From Paenibacillus sp. RC67 (GTDB lineage: Bacteria > Bacillota > Bacilli > Paenibacillales > NBRC-103111), in the NCBI RefSeq assembly GCF_030020805.1, contig NZ_CP125098.1, positions 7,731,501 to 7,795,500 of the forward strand: a DNA stretch of 64,000 nucleotides. Direction: 5' to 3'. Each line of letters opens with the position of its first letter. Within the stretch, counting starts at the first letter, position 1. The translations under genes were made by a program, and so were the position numbers. Under the pieces are notes generated by a model. That model made no database searches. It was not told where the DNA came from and saw nothing but the letters and a program-made list of their open reading frames with translations. This document shows, one piece after another, positions 53,455-62,491 of this stretch.

Positions 53455-54345
53455 TCACCCCGGAAAAGCGTTCTTAAGCGTCGTAAGAAACTGCGAAGCC
53501 GCCAACGACAACGGCATATCCCGACGGATGGCAATACCAACGGACCGAGGCGCGATCGGCTCAACCGGCTTGAGCTCGATCAAGCTGCCATTCTCCAGCT
53601 CCTCCTGAACGAATGAGCGTGTCACAAAAGCGACTCCAAAGCCACGTCGAGCAAACTCAACCAGCAAATCGATGCTCCCGAGCTCGATATCTGCCTCTAC
53701 TGTTTTCCCCTGTGCGGCAAACCATTGTTCGACGAATCGGCGTGTGCTGCTCCCCTGCGACAGAAGCAGCAGCGGCAGCGCTCCGAGCATCTCCGCACTC
53801 AGTGGCAGCTCTCCCATCTCTTTATAGCCACCTCCAGCTACAAAGCAGTCCTGAATGACGGAGAACGCCGTCACTTCGATTTGTGGGTCTGCAATAGGCA
53901 TATGCACGATACCCAAGTCGATTTGCCCTTCTTTCAGGCGATGCACGATATCTGGCGTTTTACCATGCGAGAGGCGAATGCGAATGTCAGGATACTCCGC
54001 ATGAAAGGAATCCAAATGCGGAAGCAGCATATGCTTGAATAGCGAATCACTGGCCCCGACGCGAAGCTCCCCTCCCGCAAGCCGTTTGAGATTGTTCAGC
54101 TTGGTTTCTCCTGCATCTAACAGTGAGAAGGAAGGCTCCACATAGTCGAGAAGTGCCTGACCTTCCACGGTCAATTTCACCCCCTTGGATTGCCGATGAA
54201 ATAGCTTGACCCCAAAGGCTTCCTCCATCTGCTTGATCGCATAGCTAACAGAAGGCTGTGTAATGAACAGCTCTTGCGCCGCTTTGGTGAGGTTGCCGGC
54301 TTTCGCCGTATGATAAAAAATGCGGTACCATTCTAAATTTATCAT
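53455..54345 (-). CDS. LysR-family transcriptional regulator
   Basis: 296 residues. Helix-turn-helix NLTKAAQELFITQPSVSYAI; effector domain about 90-290 (GGELRVGASDSLFKHMLLPHL). It resembles the CysL/YwfK type. ATG 54345 with GAGAGG 9 bases ahead. It is divergent from aroA across 108 bases, so it may regulate aroA (inference). Confidence 0.9.
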   Translation of the reverse strand: MINLEWYRIFYHTAKAGNLTKAAQELFITQPSVSYAIKQMEEAFGVKLFHRQSKGVKLTVEGQALLDYVEPSFSLLDAGETKLNNLKRLAGGELRVGASDSLFKHMLLPHLDSFHAEYPDIRIRLSHGKTPDIVHRLKEGQIDLGIVHMPIADPQIEVTAFSVIQDCFVAGGGYKEMGELPLSAEMLGALPLLLLSQGSSTRRFVEQWFAAQGKTVEADIELGSIDLLVEFARRGFGVAFVTRSFVQEELENGSLIELKPVEPIAPRSVGIAIRRDMPLSLAASQFLTTLKNAFPG

Positions 54346-54385
54346 GATATAAAACCTCTCTATGCCTTAGTTGTAAAATTACGAT

Positions 54386-54414
54386 TTCATCTATTTCATT
54401 TCTCTCATTATAAT
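54386..54414 (+). promoter_or_regulatory. Possible aroA promoter
   Basis: TATAAT at 54409-54414 with a weak TTCATC -35 seventeen bases upstream; transcription would start about 30 bases before the aroA start. Confidence 0.4.
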
Positions 54415-54453
54415 CAGATTTAGCAAGGCAATCAATGTGAGAGGGTGTATACG

Positions 54454-55809
54454 ATGGAGGACACAATCGGTCAACTGCAAGGACAGGAATCACGCTCCCC
54501 TTGGTCCCGCTACAATGAGAAGCACGAAGTTCGGATTATTCCTAATGGCAAAGCCATAACAGGAGACATAACCATTCCTGGGAGCAAAAGCTTGACTAAC
54601 CGTGCGCTTATTATCGCGGCATTAGTAGAAGGAACCTCCCGTTTGGAAGGCATCTTAAAAAGCGACGATTCTTACTGGTGCATCCGATGCCTGAGGCAGC
54701 TTGGCGTTCAGATCGATGTCGAAGGAGAAACGGCCATTATCCACGGCACAGGGGGAATTTGGCCAAATCGTGAGGGCGATTTATACTTCGGAGCCGCAGG
54801 AACGATTGCTCGCTTCTTACCGGGCGCACTTGCAGCAGGAAGCGGCGAATGGAAGCTGCAGGGCAGTCCGCGATTGAGCGAAAGGCCGTTAGCTCCTCTG
54901 TTAGATGCTTTATCCCTTCTGGGTGCCGATATTCAGTACGAAGATGCAAAAGGACGATTGCCATTGACCCTTCATGCGAAGGGGCTCAAGGGCAGCAGCG
55001 TAAGCTTACCCGGCTCGGTATCGAGCCAGTTCATCAGCGGACTGCTGATAGCAGCACCCTATGCCCAAGACCCATTGACTGTGTGTATCGAAGGCACTGT
55101 TGTCCAGCGTGATTATGTCGAGATGACACTCGACATGATGAGAACCTTCGGTATCGAAACCGAACCGACGCCAGACGGTCAAGCGATCTCCGTGAAGTCC
55201 GGCAAGTACAAGGCTCAATCCTTGGCCCTTGAGCCTGATGTCTCCACCTGCGGCTACTTTTGGTCCTTAGCCGCCCAAACCAACGGTCATATACGAATCC
55301 ACGGCATCAACGAACAGACCCGTCAGCCCGATATTGAGATTCTTAACGTCCTTGAACAAATGGGCTGTACCGTCATCCGTGGAGCGGATTTCATCGAAGT
55401 TACCGGAGCTCCTCAGCTGAAGGGCGGATTCTCGATCAGCATGAAGCGCTGGTCTGACCAAACCTTAACCATCGCTGCCTTGGCCCCGTTCGCAGACGGC
55501 CCCATCACGCTAACAGACGCCGCTCATATCCGCCATCACGAATGCGACCGGATAGCTGCCATCTGCACTGAGCTTGGCAAGCTCGGAATTCGGGTGGAGG
55601 AGCATCCTGACGGTCTGACAGTGTATCCGGGCGAGCCCACACCCGCTCTGCTTGATACCTACGACGATCATCGCGTAGCCATGGCGCTCTCGCTGATTGC
55701 CGTCAAAGCGGACGGCATTCGGATAGCCGATCCCGGCTGCGTTTCCAAAACATGTCCGGACTATTGGGACCGACTGAGCGCTCTAGGCTTGGATGTAACC
55801 CTCTCATAG
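54454..55809 (+). CDS. aroA: 3-phosphoshikimate 1-carboxyvinyltransferase (EPSP synthase), atypical
   Basis: 451 residues; makes EPSP from shikimate-3-phosphate and PEP in chorismate synthesis. Clear motifs: PGSKSLTNRALIIAAL, SERPLAPLLDAL, catalytic Asp in WSDQTLTIAAL, TYDDHRVAMALSL and SKTCPDYW. The PEP/glyphosate loop is unusual: FGAAGTIARF stands where class I enzymes have GNAGTAMRP. An extra ~28-residue N-terminal tail precedes the domain. ATG 54454 follows GAGAGGGTG. It stands outside any aromatic-acid operon. Confidence 0.9.
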   Translation: MEDTIGQLQGQESRSPWSRYNEKHEVRIIPNGKAITGDITIPGSKSLTNRALIIAALVEGTSRLEGILKSDDSYWCIRCLRQLGVQIDVEGETAIIHGTGGIWPNREGDLYFGAAGTIARFLPGALAAGSGEWKLQGSPRLSERPLAPLLDALSLLGADIQYEDAKGRLPLTLHAKGLKGSSVSLPGSVSSQFISGLLIAAPYAQDPLTVCIEGTVVQRDYVEMTLDMMRTFGIETEPTPDGQAISVKSGKYKAQSLALEPDVSTCGYFWSLAAQTNGHIRIHGINEQTRQPDIEILNVLEQMGCTVIRGADFIEVTGAPQLKGGFSISMKRWSDQTLTIAALAPFADGPITLTDAAHIRHHECDRIAAICTELGKLGIRVEEHPDGLTVYPGEPTPALLDTYDDHRVAMALSLIAVKADGIRIADPGCVSKTCPDYWDRLSALGLDVTLS

Positions 55810-56012
55810 ATTTAACAGCAAACCGGTGCGCCCATTTTGAAATTAATAGGAAAAACTACGTAATGAAAATCGTCGAAATAGATTCAAAAGGCCGCATCCT
55901 TGACGTCACTCCTTTAATCGATGCCAACATCATTTCCGTGACGTGCCAATAGTAAAGTAAGTCGCTAGACTTGTACGATGCAGGGAAGAATTGAAATTCA
56001 ACTGGACCAAAG

Positions 56013-56042
56013 AAAAAGGAACTGCTCCGACAGCTCCTTTTT
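56013..56042. terminator. Bidirectional terminator
   Basis: AAAAAGGA(A)CTG / CAG(C)TCCTTTTT stem between aroA and the convergent lipoprotein gene. Before it, 55863-55952 is a 29-codon open frame (MKIVEIDSKGRILDV..) with a poor ribosome site, not called as a gene. Confidence 0.75.
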
Positions 56043-56073
56043 CCTGCACCTACAAACTTGCTATCTCCACGAG

Positions 56074-57258
56074 TTACTTGGCCACGTTCTTCAGAATTTC
56101 AATGTCCAGCGGATAATCCGGCAAAGCCAGTTCTCTTGTCGTCCCTTTAGCTATATCCACTACAGTTAGCCCATCCCAGCCGGTATCGGCAAAGGTGACT
56201 CCTCCTGTAAGATAAGCCAGCTGTCCGTCTGGACTGCTCACCACCATTTGGTGAGTACGACTTAGAGGAATGATTTGTTCCTCCATCGTGCCTATGTCCA
56301 ACACCGTCAAGTTAGGGTGGCCGGTAGCACTTCCCGCAGCTCCATTACCCACGATTAGCATCTTTTTGCCGTCTGCGGTCAAATTGACTCCCTCCTGATG
56401 GGTATTGCCACTTAAAGGCTGGGTTTCAAACTGACCGGTAGCTGGGTCTAGTACGACCAAACCACGCCCTTGATAAGGGAGCAGCAGACGTCCGTCCTCC
56501 CTAACGATTGCGTAATGCGGCTTCTCGAAGCCCCCTCCTCCTTTACCGAACGGGGCCACGTTCACTTTACGTGCCGTCCGCTTTTGCGGGTCCACTATCG
56601 TAACCGAGTAAGAATCGTGGTCGATGCTGTATACCTCACTTCCGTCTAGGCTAACGACCACATCAAACGGCCTGATCCCCACAGAAACGCTGCTGATCAT
56701 AACGAGCTTCTCTGTATCCATGATTTCGAGTTGACTGGCTTTGCCAGGCAAATAAACACCGACATACACGTAGCGGCCATCTGGAGATACAGCAATCCCC
56801 ATTCCCCCAGGACGGTACTCTCCGAATTTAACCTCTTGTATAGCCGATTGATACGGCACAAGAGCCACCCGCTTATGCTTCTGCGTATCGATAACCGCGA
56901 TCCCCTCCGCTGTGGAAACGTACGCGCGGTTGTCTACGTCGTATAAAGCAATACCGAAGGGAAACGCACCCGCTACGATCTTATCCGTTACACCCTTCTC
57001 CGGGTCCGTAAATGAGATATAGTCGCTTTTGGAGTGGGTGATCAACAGGCTGTATTCCGGCTCGAGCTTCGCCGCTGCATTCTCATCCGGCTTAGCCGGT
57101 ATCGGGGATGGAGATTCGGATGCGGATGGGGACACTGCCGCAATGGACTCTCCGTCCTTTTGTTGAACGGAGCAGCCCACTAACGCGAGCGCCATCCATA
57201 TTGCAGCAATGACAGCAATGACTGTTACCAGCCCTCTTTTGATTTGTAGTTGTCGCAA
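56074..57258 (-). CDS. YncE-like beta-propeller lipoprotein
   Basis: 394 residues. Signal peptide with lipobox ALVGC (Cys 29), then a Ser/Pro/Glu-rich linker about 30-65 and six or seven beta-propeller blades with GIAVSPDGRYVYVG-like repeats (VSLDGSEVY, LTADGKKML, VSSPDGQLAY). Extracellular, membrane-anchored; role unknown. The start is TTG 57258 behind GAGGTG at 8 bases. It lies 102 bases after the SLH gene on the same strand. Confidence 0.85.
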   Translation of the reverse strand: MRQLQIKRGLVTVIAVIAAIWMALALVGCSVQQKDGESIAAVSPSASESPSPIPAKPDENAAAKLEPEYSLLITHSKSDYISFTDPEKGVTDKIVAGAFPFGIALYDVDNRAYVSTAEGIAVIDTQKHKRVALVPYQSAIQEVKFGEYRPGGMGIAVSPDGRYVYVGVYLPGKASQLEIMDTEKLVMISSVSVGIRPFDVVVSLDGSEVYSIDHDSYSVTIVDPQKRTARKVNVAPFGKGGGGFEKPHYAIVREDGRLLLPYQGRGLVVLDPATGQFETQPLSGNTHQEGVNLTADGKKMLIVGNGAAGSATGHPNLTVLDIGTMEEQIIPLSRTHQMVVSSPDGQLAYLTGGVTFADTGWDGLTVVDIAKGTTRELALPDYPLDIEILKNVAK

Positions 57259-57300
57259 ACAGATTCACCTCTCCGGGTTTCGTTATAAGAAAAAGAATGG

Positions 57301-57325
57301 CCCATTTTGCTAAGGGCCACCCTCC
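57301..57325 (-). terminator. Weak terminator after the SLH-protein gene
   Basis: GGCCC, 10-base loop, GGGCC, then ATTCTTTTTC on the minus strand. Confidence 0.5.
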
Positions 57326-57359
57326 TTATGCTCCTACTCAATATTTAACCATTGGTATA

Positions 57360-58829
57360 TTAATTCGCTGTTAGAGTCACTCCTGTAGCCGTAGCCCAGT
57401 TATCTGCAGCCGTTATCGTATACGTTGTTCCTGCTGCTAGTTTTGCACCATTTTGCAAATCGAACGTGCCTGTAGCGCCTTTACGGCTGCTCAGTTTATA
57501 TTGCGCAGTTAGAGGAGTACCTCCTCCTACTGGAGTCAGAGTAACGCTGCGCACTGCGAACAATTCATCCTTAGGATCTTGGGTTAATGCAATTTCAAAT
57601 GAAGTCTCATTGACTTTATTAGCCGATTGGATAGCTAGCGGTGCGATTTCAATCGCTGTAAACGATCCGCTCGCAATATTAGCCCAGTCGGATGTTACCG
57701 TGTATTTCACGCCCGGCTTGAACGTTTGGCCATTCGGAAGACGGAACTTCGGCGCTTGTCTTCCATCTGTAGCTTGGGTGAATAATACGTAGTTGGCCGT
57801 CATCGTTTCTCCGCCCTCAGGAGTAATGTACACCTGCTTGTCCCTCATCGAAGAAAGAATTTTGTACTGCTTGCCGTTGTATAGGTTATTGTCATCGACT
57901 ACGAATGCGCCCTTGCGGCTGGAGCTGTAAGCAGCAACTACATAGCCGTAATCGGCAACGCCATCCTCGAGGCTAGATTCCACTTCAAACGTGTCAGCCG
58001 TGACTTGCTGCGCGGAACGAAGCTCAAGCTTCTCAGTATTTGCAGTAAACGTCATCGACGTTTGCCCTTGGTAGCTCATCGTATACGTCGTTCCTTCTTT
58101 TTGCGGTGTCACCGGAACGATGTAGGTCTGCGTTGCTCCTGACTTCAATTGCGGGATGTTCAACAATTTCAATCCGTTGTCGAAAGTAATGTTAGCCTTT
58201 GCTTTGTCTGCATCCGTATTCTCTTTAGGAAGCGGTGCAGAGAAGGTTACTTGCAGTGTAATGGCATTGAGCGGTGTGATGCTTGTAATTTGTACCGGCG
58301 CGATTTGTTGTGCTGCATAGACAAGCAGTGCGGCTTCTCCGCGGGTTGCGGACTTGCCACTGACGAATGCGCTGCCGAATTGGGCTTTCACTTGCGCCAC
58401 GTCGACTTTCAACACGGCTGCCGTTACTTCTATTAACTGTTCGTGAGTGACCGGCTTGTTCGGTTGAAACTTGCCGTCCTCGCCCTTCATAGCGCCAATG
58501 CTGACAAGAGCAGAAGCATAGGATTGGTACCAGTCGCTGCTAGCTACGTCAGACAAAGCGGGTTTGCCGGTTGTATTTAATTCTACGTGAAGCGCGAGAG
58601 CTACCATTTTGGCAAGCTCGGCACGCGTAACATTCTGATTCGGTTTGAACTCCTGATCTCCATAGCCAGAGATAACATTTTGCTTCGCCAATTCTTCAAC
58701 AGCCATCTTGTAAGACGTTGCAGTCCCATTATCGGTAAAATTAACGGCTGCGGATACTTGAGGAACGATTGCAGACAAACCTACAGCTGTTGTTATAACC
58801 CATGCTGCGAACTTTTTGCGTTTTATCAT
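57360..58829 (-). CDS. S-layer homology (SLH) domain surface protein
   Basis: 489-residue secreted protein. Signal peptide about 1-26 (AAWVITTAVGLSAIVPQVSA), then two SLH motifs that bind wall polymer: AVEELAKQNVISGYGDQEFKP-NQNVTRAELAKMV (shown in parts) and SALVSIGAMKG..FQPNKPVTHEQLIEV, with a third, weaker one. The remaining ~330 residues are beta-sandwich-like repeats (TYTITAADNWATATG, TYTMSYQGQTSMTFT). ATG 58829 follows AAGGGAGAG; an ATG at 58853 overlaps that site. Function beyond wall attachment unknown. Confidence 0.88.
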   Translation of the reverse strand: MIKRKKFAAWVITTAVGLSAIVPQVSAAVNFTDNGTATSYKMAVEELAKQNVISGYGDQEFKPNQNVTRAELAKMVALALHVELNTTGKPALSDVASSDWYQSYASALVSIGAMKGEDGKFQPNKPVTHEQLIEVTAAVLKVDVAQVKAQFGSAFVSGKSATRGEAALLVYAAQQIAPVQITSITPLNAITLQVTFSAPLPKENTDADKAKANITFDNGLKLLNIPQLKSGATQTYIVPVTPQKEGTTYTMSYQGQTSMTFTANTEKLELRSAQQVTADTFEVESSLEDGVADYGYVVAAYSSSRKGAFVVDDNNLYNGKQYKILSSMRDKQVYITPEGGETMTANYVLFTQATDGRQAPKFRLPNGQTFKPGVKYTVTSDWANIASGSFTAIEIAPLAIQSANKVNETSFEIALTQDPKDELFAVRSVTLTPVGGGTPLTAQYKLSSRKGATGTFDLQNGAKLAAGTTYTITAADNWATATGVTLTAN

Positions 58830-59015
58830 TATAATCTCTCCCTTGGATTTCATAGTGGGTGTTGCTTGTTGTGTAACCCTAGGAATAGAATACTTCGCAG
58901 ACCGTTACAATCGAATAAAAAATCGAGGCAAAACATTAAAAAATCATAACAATCGATTTGAAAAATAAATACGGATCCTATAGCTTACTACAAAAAAATA
59001 ACAAAAACAGGAAAT

Positions 59016-59038
59016 AGAGCCCCCGTTACGGGAGCTCT
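59016..59038 (-). terminator. Terminator of pdaA
   Basis: AGAGC(T)CCCGT / ACGGG(G)GCTCT hairpin, with a T-rich stretch further down on the minus strand. Confidence 0.72.
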
Positions 59039-59073
59039 TCCATCCTTCATAGCACAATAGGTTACGCTGCTGC

Positions 59074-59871
59074 TTAGTAAGTTTTCGTCTGCATTTGATC
59101 CAAGCTTTTGAACTCATAACCCTGCTCCTTGGCGGCAGTCAGAATGCGGCTTAGCGCCTCCGTGTTGTCACTGGACACTGAATGAAGAAGAATGACAGCA
59201 CCGGGATGAAGCTGGCTCATCACGTTGTCATAAGCGTACTTCCACCCTTTTTGTGCCTTCGGATCCCAATCGCGATAGGCAACGGACCAGAAGACGCTCG
59301 TATATCCGAGGCTTTTGCTGGCCGCAAGAATCCTGTCATTGAATATACCGCGTGGAGGTCGCAGATAGTGCATCTCCTTTTGATTCGTTAAACCACTGAC
59401 CGCAACCTGCACCTTTTCCAGCTCTTCCTTCAAACGCTGATTGGAGATTTGACTCATATCGGGATGGCTCCATGAATGATTGCCGACCAAATGCCCTTCG
59501 TTGACCATCCGTTTCACCAATTCAGGCTGCTCCTTCACAAAGTGCCCTGTAACAAAAAATATTGCCGGAACCTGTTGTTCCTTCAGAACGTCCAGAATTC
59601 GTCCCGTGTAGCCATTCTCATAGCCGTTATCGAACGTTAAGTAAAGCTCTTTCTTCGTCACATCTCCGAGGAAGATAGCCTCATTTTTCTGAATGATCCC
59701 TTTGAAGCCTTCTTCGTTGATGGATGCCAGCTGCTGATTTCTGCTTTTCTTAAATCCGAAATGAAAGGGGTCTCCCCCGTATATCGCATCGGCAGCGTGC
59801 AGTGAGAACGGAGCCATCACGGTACACATAAGCAGCGAGACGGCTAGTATTGCCACGCGTTTCAAAAGCAT
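59074..59871 (-). CDS. pdaA: PdaA-like spore-cortex peptidoglycan deacetylase
   Basis: 265 residues. Signal peptide about 1-26, then a NodB polysaccharide-deacetylase domain. TFDNGYENGYT, HSWSHPDM and LRPPRGIFN are the PdaA versions of the motifs, with Asn where many deacetylases have a second Asp. PdaA de-N-acetylates muramic acid to allow muramic delta-lactam formation in the spore cortex, needed for germination. ATG 59871 follows AGGGGTG; a sigma-G-like promoter lies directly upstream. Confidence 0.9.
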   Translation of the reverse strand: MLLKRVAILAVSLLMCTVMAPFSLHAADAIYGGDPFHFGFKKSRNQQLASINEEGFKGIIQKNEAIFLGDVTKKELYLTFDNGYENGYTGRILDVLKEQQVPAIFFVTGHFVKEQPELVKRMVNEGHLVGNHSWSHPDMSQISNQRLKEELEKVQVAVSGLTNQKEMHYLRPPRGIFNDRILAASKSLGYTSVFWSVAYRDWDPKAQKGWKYAYDNVMSQLHPGAVILLHSVSSDNTEALSRILTAAKEQGYEFKSLDQMQTKTY

Positions 59872-59904
59872 GTCACCCCTTAATCTATAATGTAAGATCA
59901 GGGA

Positions 59905-59933
59905 TAATATGCCCTATCAGGGCTCGGTTATGT
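59905..59933 (-). promoter_or_regulatory. Sigma-G-like promoter of pdaA
   Basis: On the minus strand ACATA (59929-59933), 17 bases, CATATTA (59905-59911), the same -10 as the ger promoter at 1474-1480. It overlaps the end of the upstream gene. Confidence 0.65.
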
Positions 59934-61220
59934 ACCGTGGGAAACGGAATATCGTTTTTGGAGCTCCTTGGTGGATATGGCAAGAATTTTGGGCGTCAGC
60001 AGCTCTTTCTTGAGCTCCAGCCGTTTCTTGCCTTGAGGATGAACCACAAGCAGCAGCATACGCAAGTACAGCTTGGTCAGCAGGAAAAACACTCCACGGG
60101 GCAAATCCGTAACTGTAAAGCCAAGCTGTTTGGGTCCTCTATTAATCATCGTAATGCCATAAATCCCTTTAATATTCTCCGTTAGCGCATCTTTCATAAT
60201 ACGCTCGGTCATCTTGGGCATGAGCTGCTGGACTGCCCTGATCAGCTGCACGGCAAGCTGCACCATCGAGCGGGTATCCATCACAATATGGAACATCATT
60301 TCATTGTTGAAATGCAGTTCAACCACCCGGTCTCCCTTACATATTTCCTCTCCGTCCGGGAGGGCTATTCGCTTACCATGGTAAGTACATACGCGGTAAT
60401 AGAGCAGCTGGTTGTCCGGGTCCACCGGCTCGAGCTCGAACCATGCATGGTAAACGTTCTCCCATTTGAGCCAAAGCGCGAGCGGAAGCCGCTTGTACCA
60501 GCTGAGCCTATCCGTCGGCTCATCCGACCAGCCTATTTCATCCACTCTGTGAAATGTGTACTGCTTCTGTTTCATTTCCACCACAAATTCATGCAGCGCC
60601 TGCAGCATATATTCGGGTGCATCCGGATTCGCGCCAATCGTCTGCCCGCTGTCATGAAGCACAATCACCGCACCATCCTTGAACCGGGAAACGAGCCGGT
60701 GCTTGATCTTCACTTTCCCTCCACGGCTTCTCCAATCCCCGACAATCAACGACCAGAGTACCAAGCGAAATTGCTTCAGCAGCAGAAAGTCAAACAAATT
60801 GATAATTCCCCACGGAGGACGATAATACACTGGTTTCTCGCCAGTGATACCTCCTATCACCTCTACCGCATGGTTGAGCTGCCGCCGGACTCGCCGGGGA
60901 GTCATCAACGCATTGGCCCAGTGAAAATAGTTATGTACCCCGACAAGATGCCCTTCCTCCTGCATCCGTACAATAAGATCCGGGTATTTCTCTGCCTTGG
61001 AGCCGAGAACAAAGAATGTGGCTTTAATATGATACTGCTTGAGCAGATCCAGCAGTATCGGCGTATATTTCGGGTCCGGGCCGTCGTCGAACGTCAGGAA
61101 AATGGTACGGTCCGCTTTTCCTTCCCGGTATACCCCCCATCCGAACAACCGGACAAGAAGCGTTGGGATAATCGTATACACAGCAAGTACAAGGATAACG
61201 ATCCAGACGAAGTGCTCCAT
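59928..61220 (-). CDS. Polysaccharide deacetylase family membrane protein
   Basis: 430 residues. An N-terminal helix about 4-23 anchors the protein; the NodB domain (about 38-225) has TFDDGPDPKYT, HNYFHWANAL, RPPWGIIN and VLHDSG, with both Asp of the first motif present. The C-terminal ~200 residues form an extra domain of unknown role (YRVCTYHGKRIALPDGEEI). Acts on a glycan or wall polymer outside the membrane. ATG 61220 follows GGAGGGTGAG. It lies in the ugtP-MFS operon. Confidence 0.88.
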   Translation of the reverse strand: MEHFVWIVILVLAVYTIIPTLLVRLFGWGVYREGKADRTIFLTFDDGPDPKYTPILLDLLKQYHIKATFFVLGSKAEKYPDLIVRMQEEGHLVGVHNYFHWANALMTPRRVRRQLNHAVEVIGGITGEKPVYYRPPWGIINLFDFLLLKQFRLVLWSLIVGDWRSRGGKVKIKHRLVSRFKDGAVIVLHDSGQTIGANPDAPEYMLQALHEFVVEMKQKQYTFHRVDEIGWSDEPTDRLSWYKRLPLALWLKWENVYHAWFELEPVDPDNQLLYYRVCTYHGKRIALPDGEEICKGDRVVELHFNNEMMFHIVMDTRSMVQLAVQLIRAVQQLMPKMTERIMKDALTENIKGIYGITMINRGPKQLGFTVTDLPRGVFFLLTKLYLRMLLLVVHPQGKKRLELKKELLTPKILAISTKELQKRYSVSHGT

Positions 61221-61241
61221 AAGAACTCACCCTCCTACTTC

Positions 61242-62429
61242 TTAAGTGCGGTCGGTCTGCTGCTGTCCCACTCCCTCCGGTGGAGCCAGGAAATAATACA
61301 CAGCAATGGCTCCTAACAGCACGGCGCTGACCATAACGGTGAAGCCTTCATTAAACGTGTCGGCGAGCCAGCCTCCGAGCACCGGGCCGATCACAACCCC
61401 AATCCCCTCCACGCTGGAGAACAGTCCCCAACCCATCCCCTGATTGTTATTCGGGACATACTGGGCAAGGAGCGCATTCCAGGCTGGAAGCACAGCGGCG
61501 TAGGATATACCTAACAATGCGGCCAGAATCAGGGACAACCACAAATATTTCGCAAGGGTCAGGGAGAATAAAATAACGGCAAAGGCGGTGAACCCTGCAA
61601 TTAGAAACCATTTTTTTCCGTAGCGGTCTGACAGCTTGCCCATAGGAATCAGCGCCATCACCGTAAAAGCGCCTCCAGCTATAAGTAAATACGAATATTG
61701 GGAATAATTGAAACCAAGATATTTGGAAGCAAACCCAGGCAATACAGGTACCAGCATACCCGCTGCCGTCGTTTGTAGGGTCATGCCGGGAAGCAGCTTT
61801 TTCATCGTGCGCAGCCGTTCCCACAGCATAGAAATTTGATGTTGAAGCGGAATTTGTGTCGGAGTAAAGGATCTTTTGTTAGATATAAAAAAGGACAATA
61901 GCAAGCTGATTCCCCACAAAATGATCATGCACCAAAAGGAAATGGAGTAGCTTGTGTCCATAATAAAATTGAGGACGACTGGACCCGAGCCAAGACCGGC
62001 AAGCCAGCACGTGTACAGTAAGCCCATATGCTCTGCTCGATGCTCGGGTCTTACTTTGCTAAGACAGACAAGCCAGATCGGCGACATCCCTATACCGAAC
62101 AAAGCCGATGCTCCTATTAACAACCATACGGATTGAACAATATAGAGCATCCACAGCCCGACTAACGAAATAGCAAGCCCGGCTGGCACGATCAAACGAA
62201 GGGGAAACCGATCTAGCAAATACCCGGCATAGCATTTGATGAACGTATCTGTAATATAATGAACCGAAACGGCCCATCCCACCGTTGTTACAGTGAATCC
62301 GAGGGCATGAACCGCATACGTCGGCAAAAAAGAAACGAGAAAAGCCCCACGAACAAATTCTACAAGAAATAAAATAATTCCGTACAATAGCATATGCGCA
62401 GCAAAGGATTTTTTAGAAGAGGTTGTCAT
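61242..62429 (-). CDS. MFS transporter, possible LtaA-like glycolipid flippase
   Basis: 395 residues with about twelve membrane helices and the MFS loop motif GKLSDRYGKKW between helices 8 and 9; a similar loop DRFPLRL follows helix 2. ATG 62429 follows GAAGGTGG. The gene follows a UgtP-like diglucosyldiacylglycerol synthase by 62 bases. In Staphylococcus the MFS protein LtaA sits next to such a synthase and flips the lipoteichoic-acid glycolipid anchor; the same job here is inferred from context only. Confidence 0.85.
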   Translation of the reverse strand: MTTSSKKSFAAHMLLYGIILFLVEFVRGAFLVSFLPTYAVHALGFTVTTVGWAVSVHYITDTFIKCYAGYLLDRFPLRLIVPAGLAISLVGLWMLYIVQSVWLLIGASALFGIGMSPIWLVCLSKVRPEHRAEHMGLLYTCWLAGLGSGPVVLNFIMDTSYSISFWCMIILWGISLLLSFFISNKRSFTPTQIPLQHQISMLWERLRTMKKLLPGMTLQTTAAGMLVPVLPGFASKYLGFNYSQYSYLLIAGGAFTVMALIPMGKLSDRYGKKWFLIAGFTAFAVILFSLTLAKYLWLSLILAALLGISYAAVLPAWNALLAQYVPNNNQGMGWGLFSSVEGIGVVIGPVLGGWLADTFNEGFTVMVSAVLLGAIAVYYFLAPPEGVGQQQTDRT

Positions 62430-62491
62430 GGTTGTTCCACCTTCTTCCCTATAACCTATGAGTTAGTTATCCCCTGATCCATTCGAAATAT

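Noticed and set aside
55863-55952. 29-codon open frame after aroA
   Set aside because: Short, with a weak ribosome site and no recognisable similarity; coding function cannot be supported.
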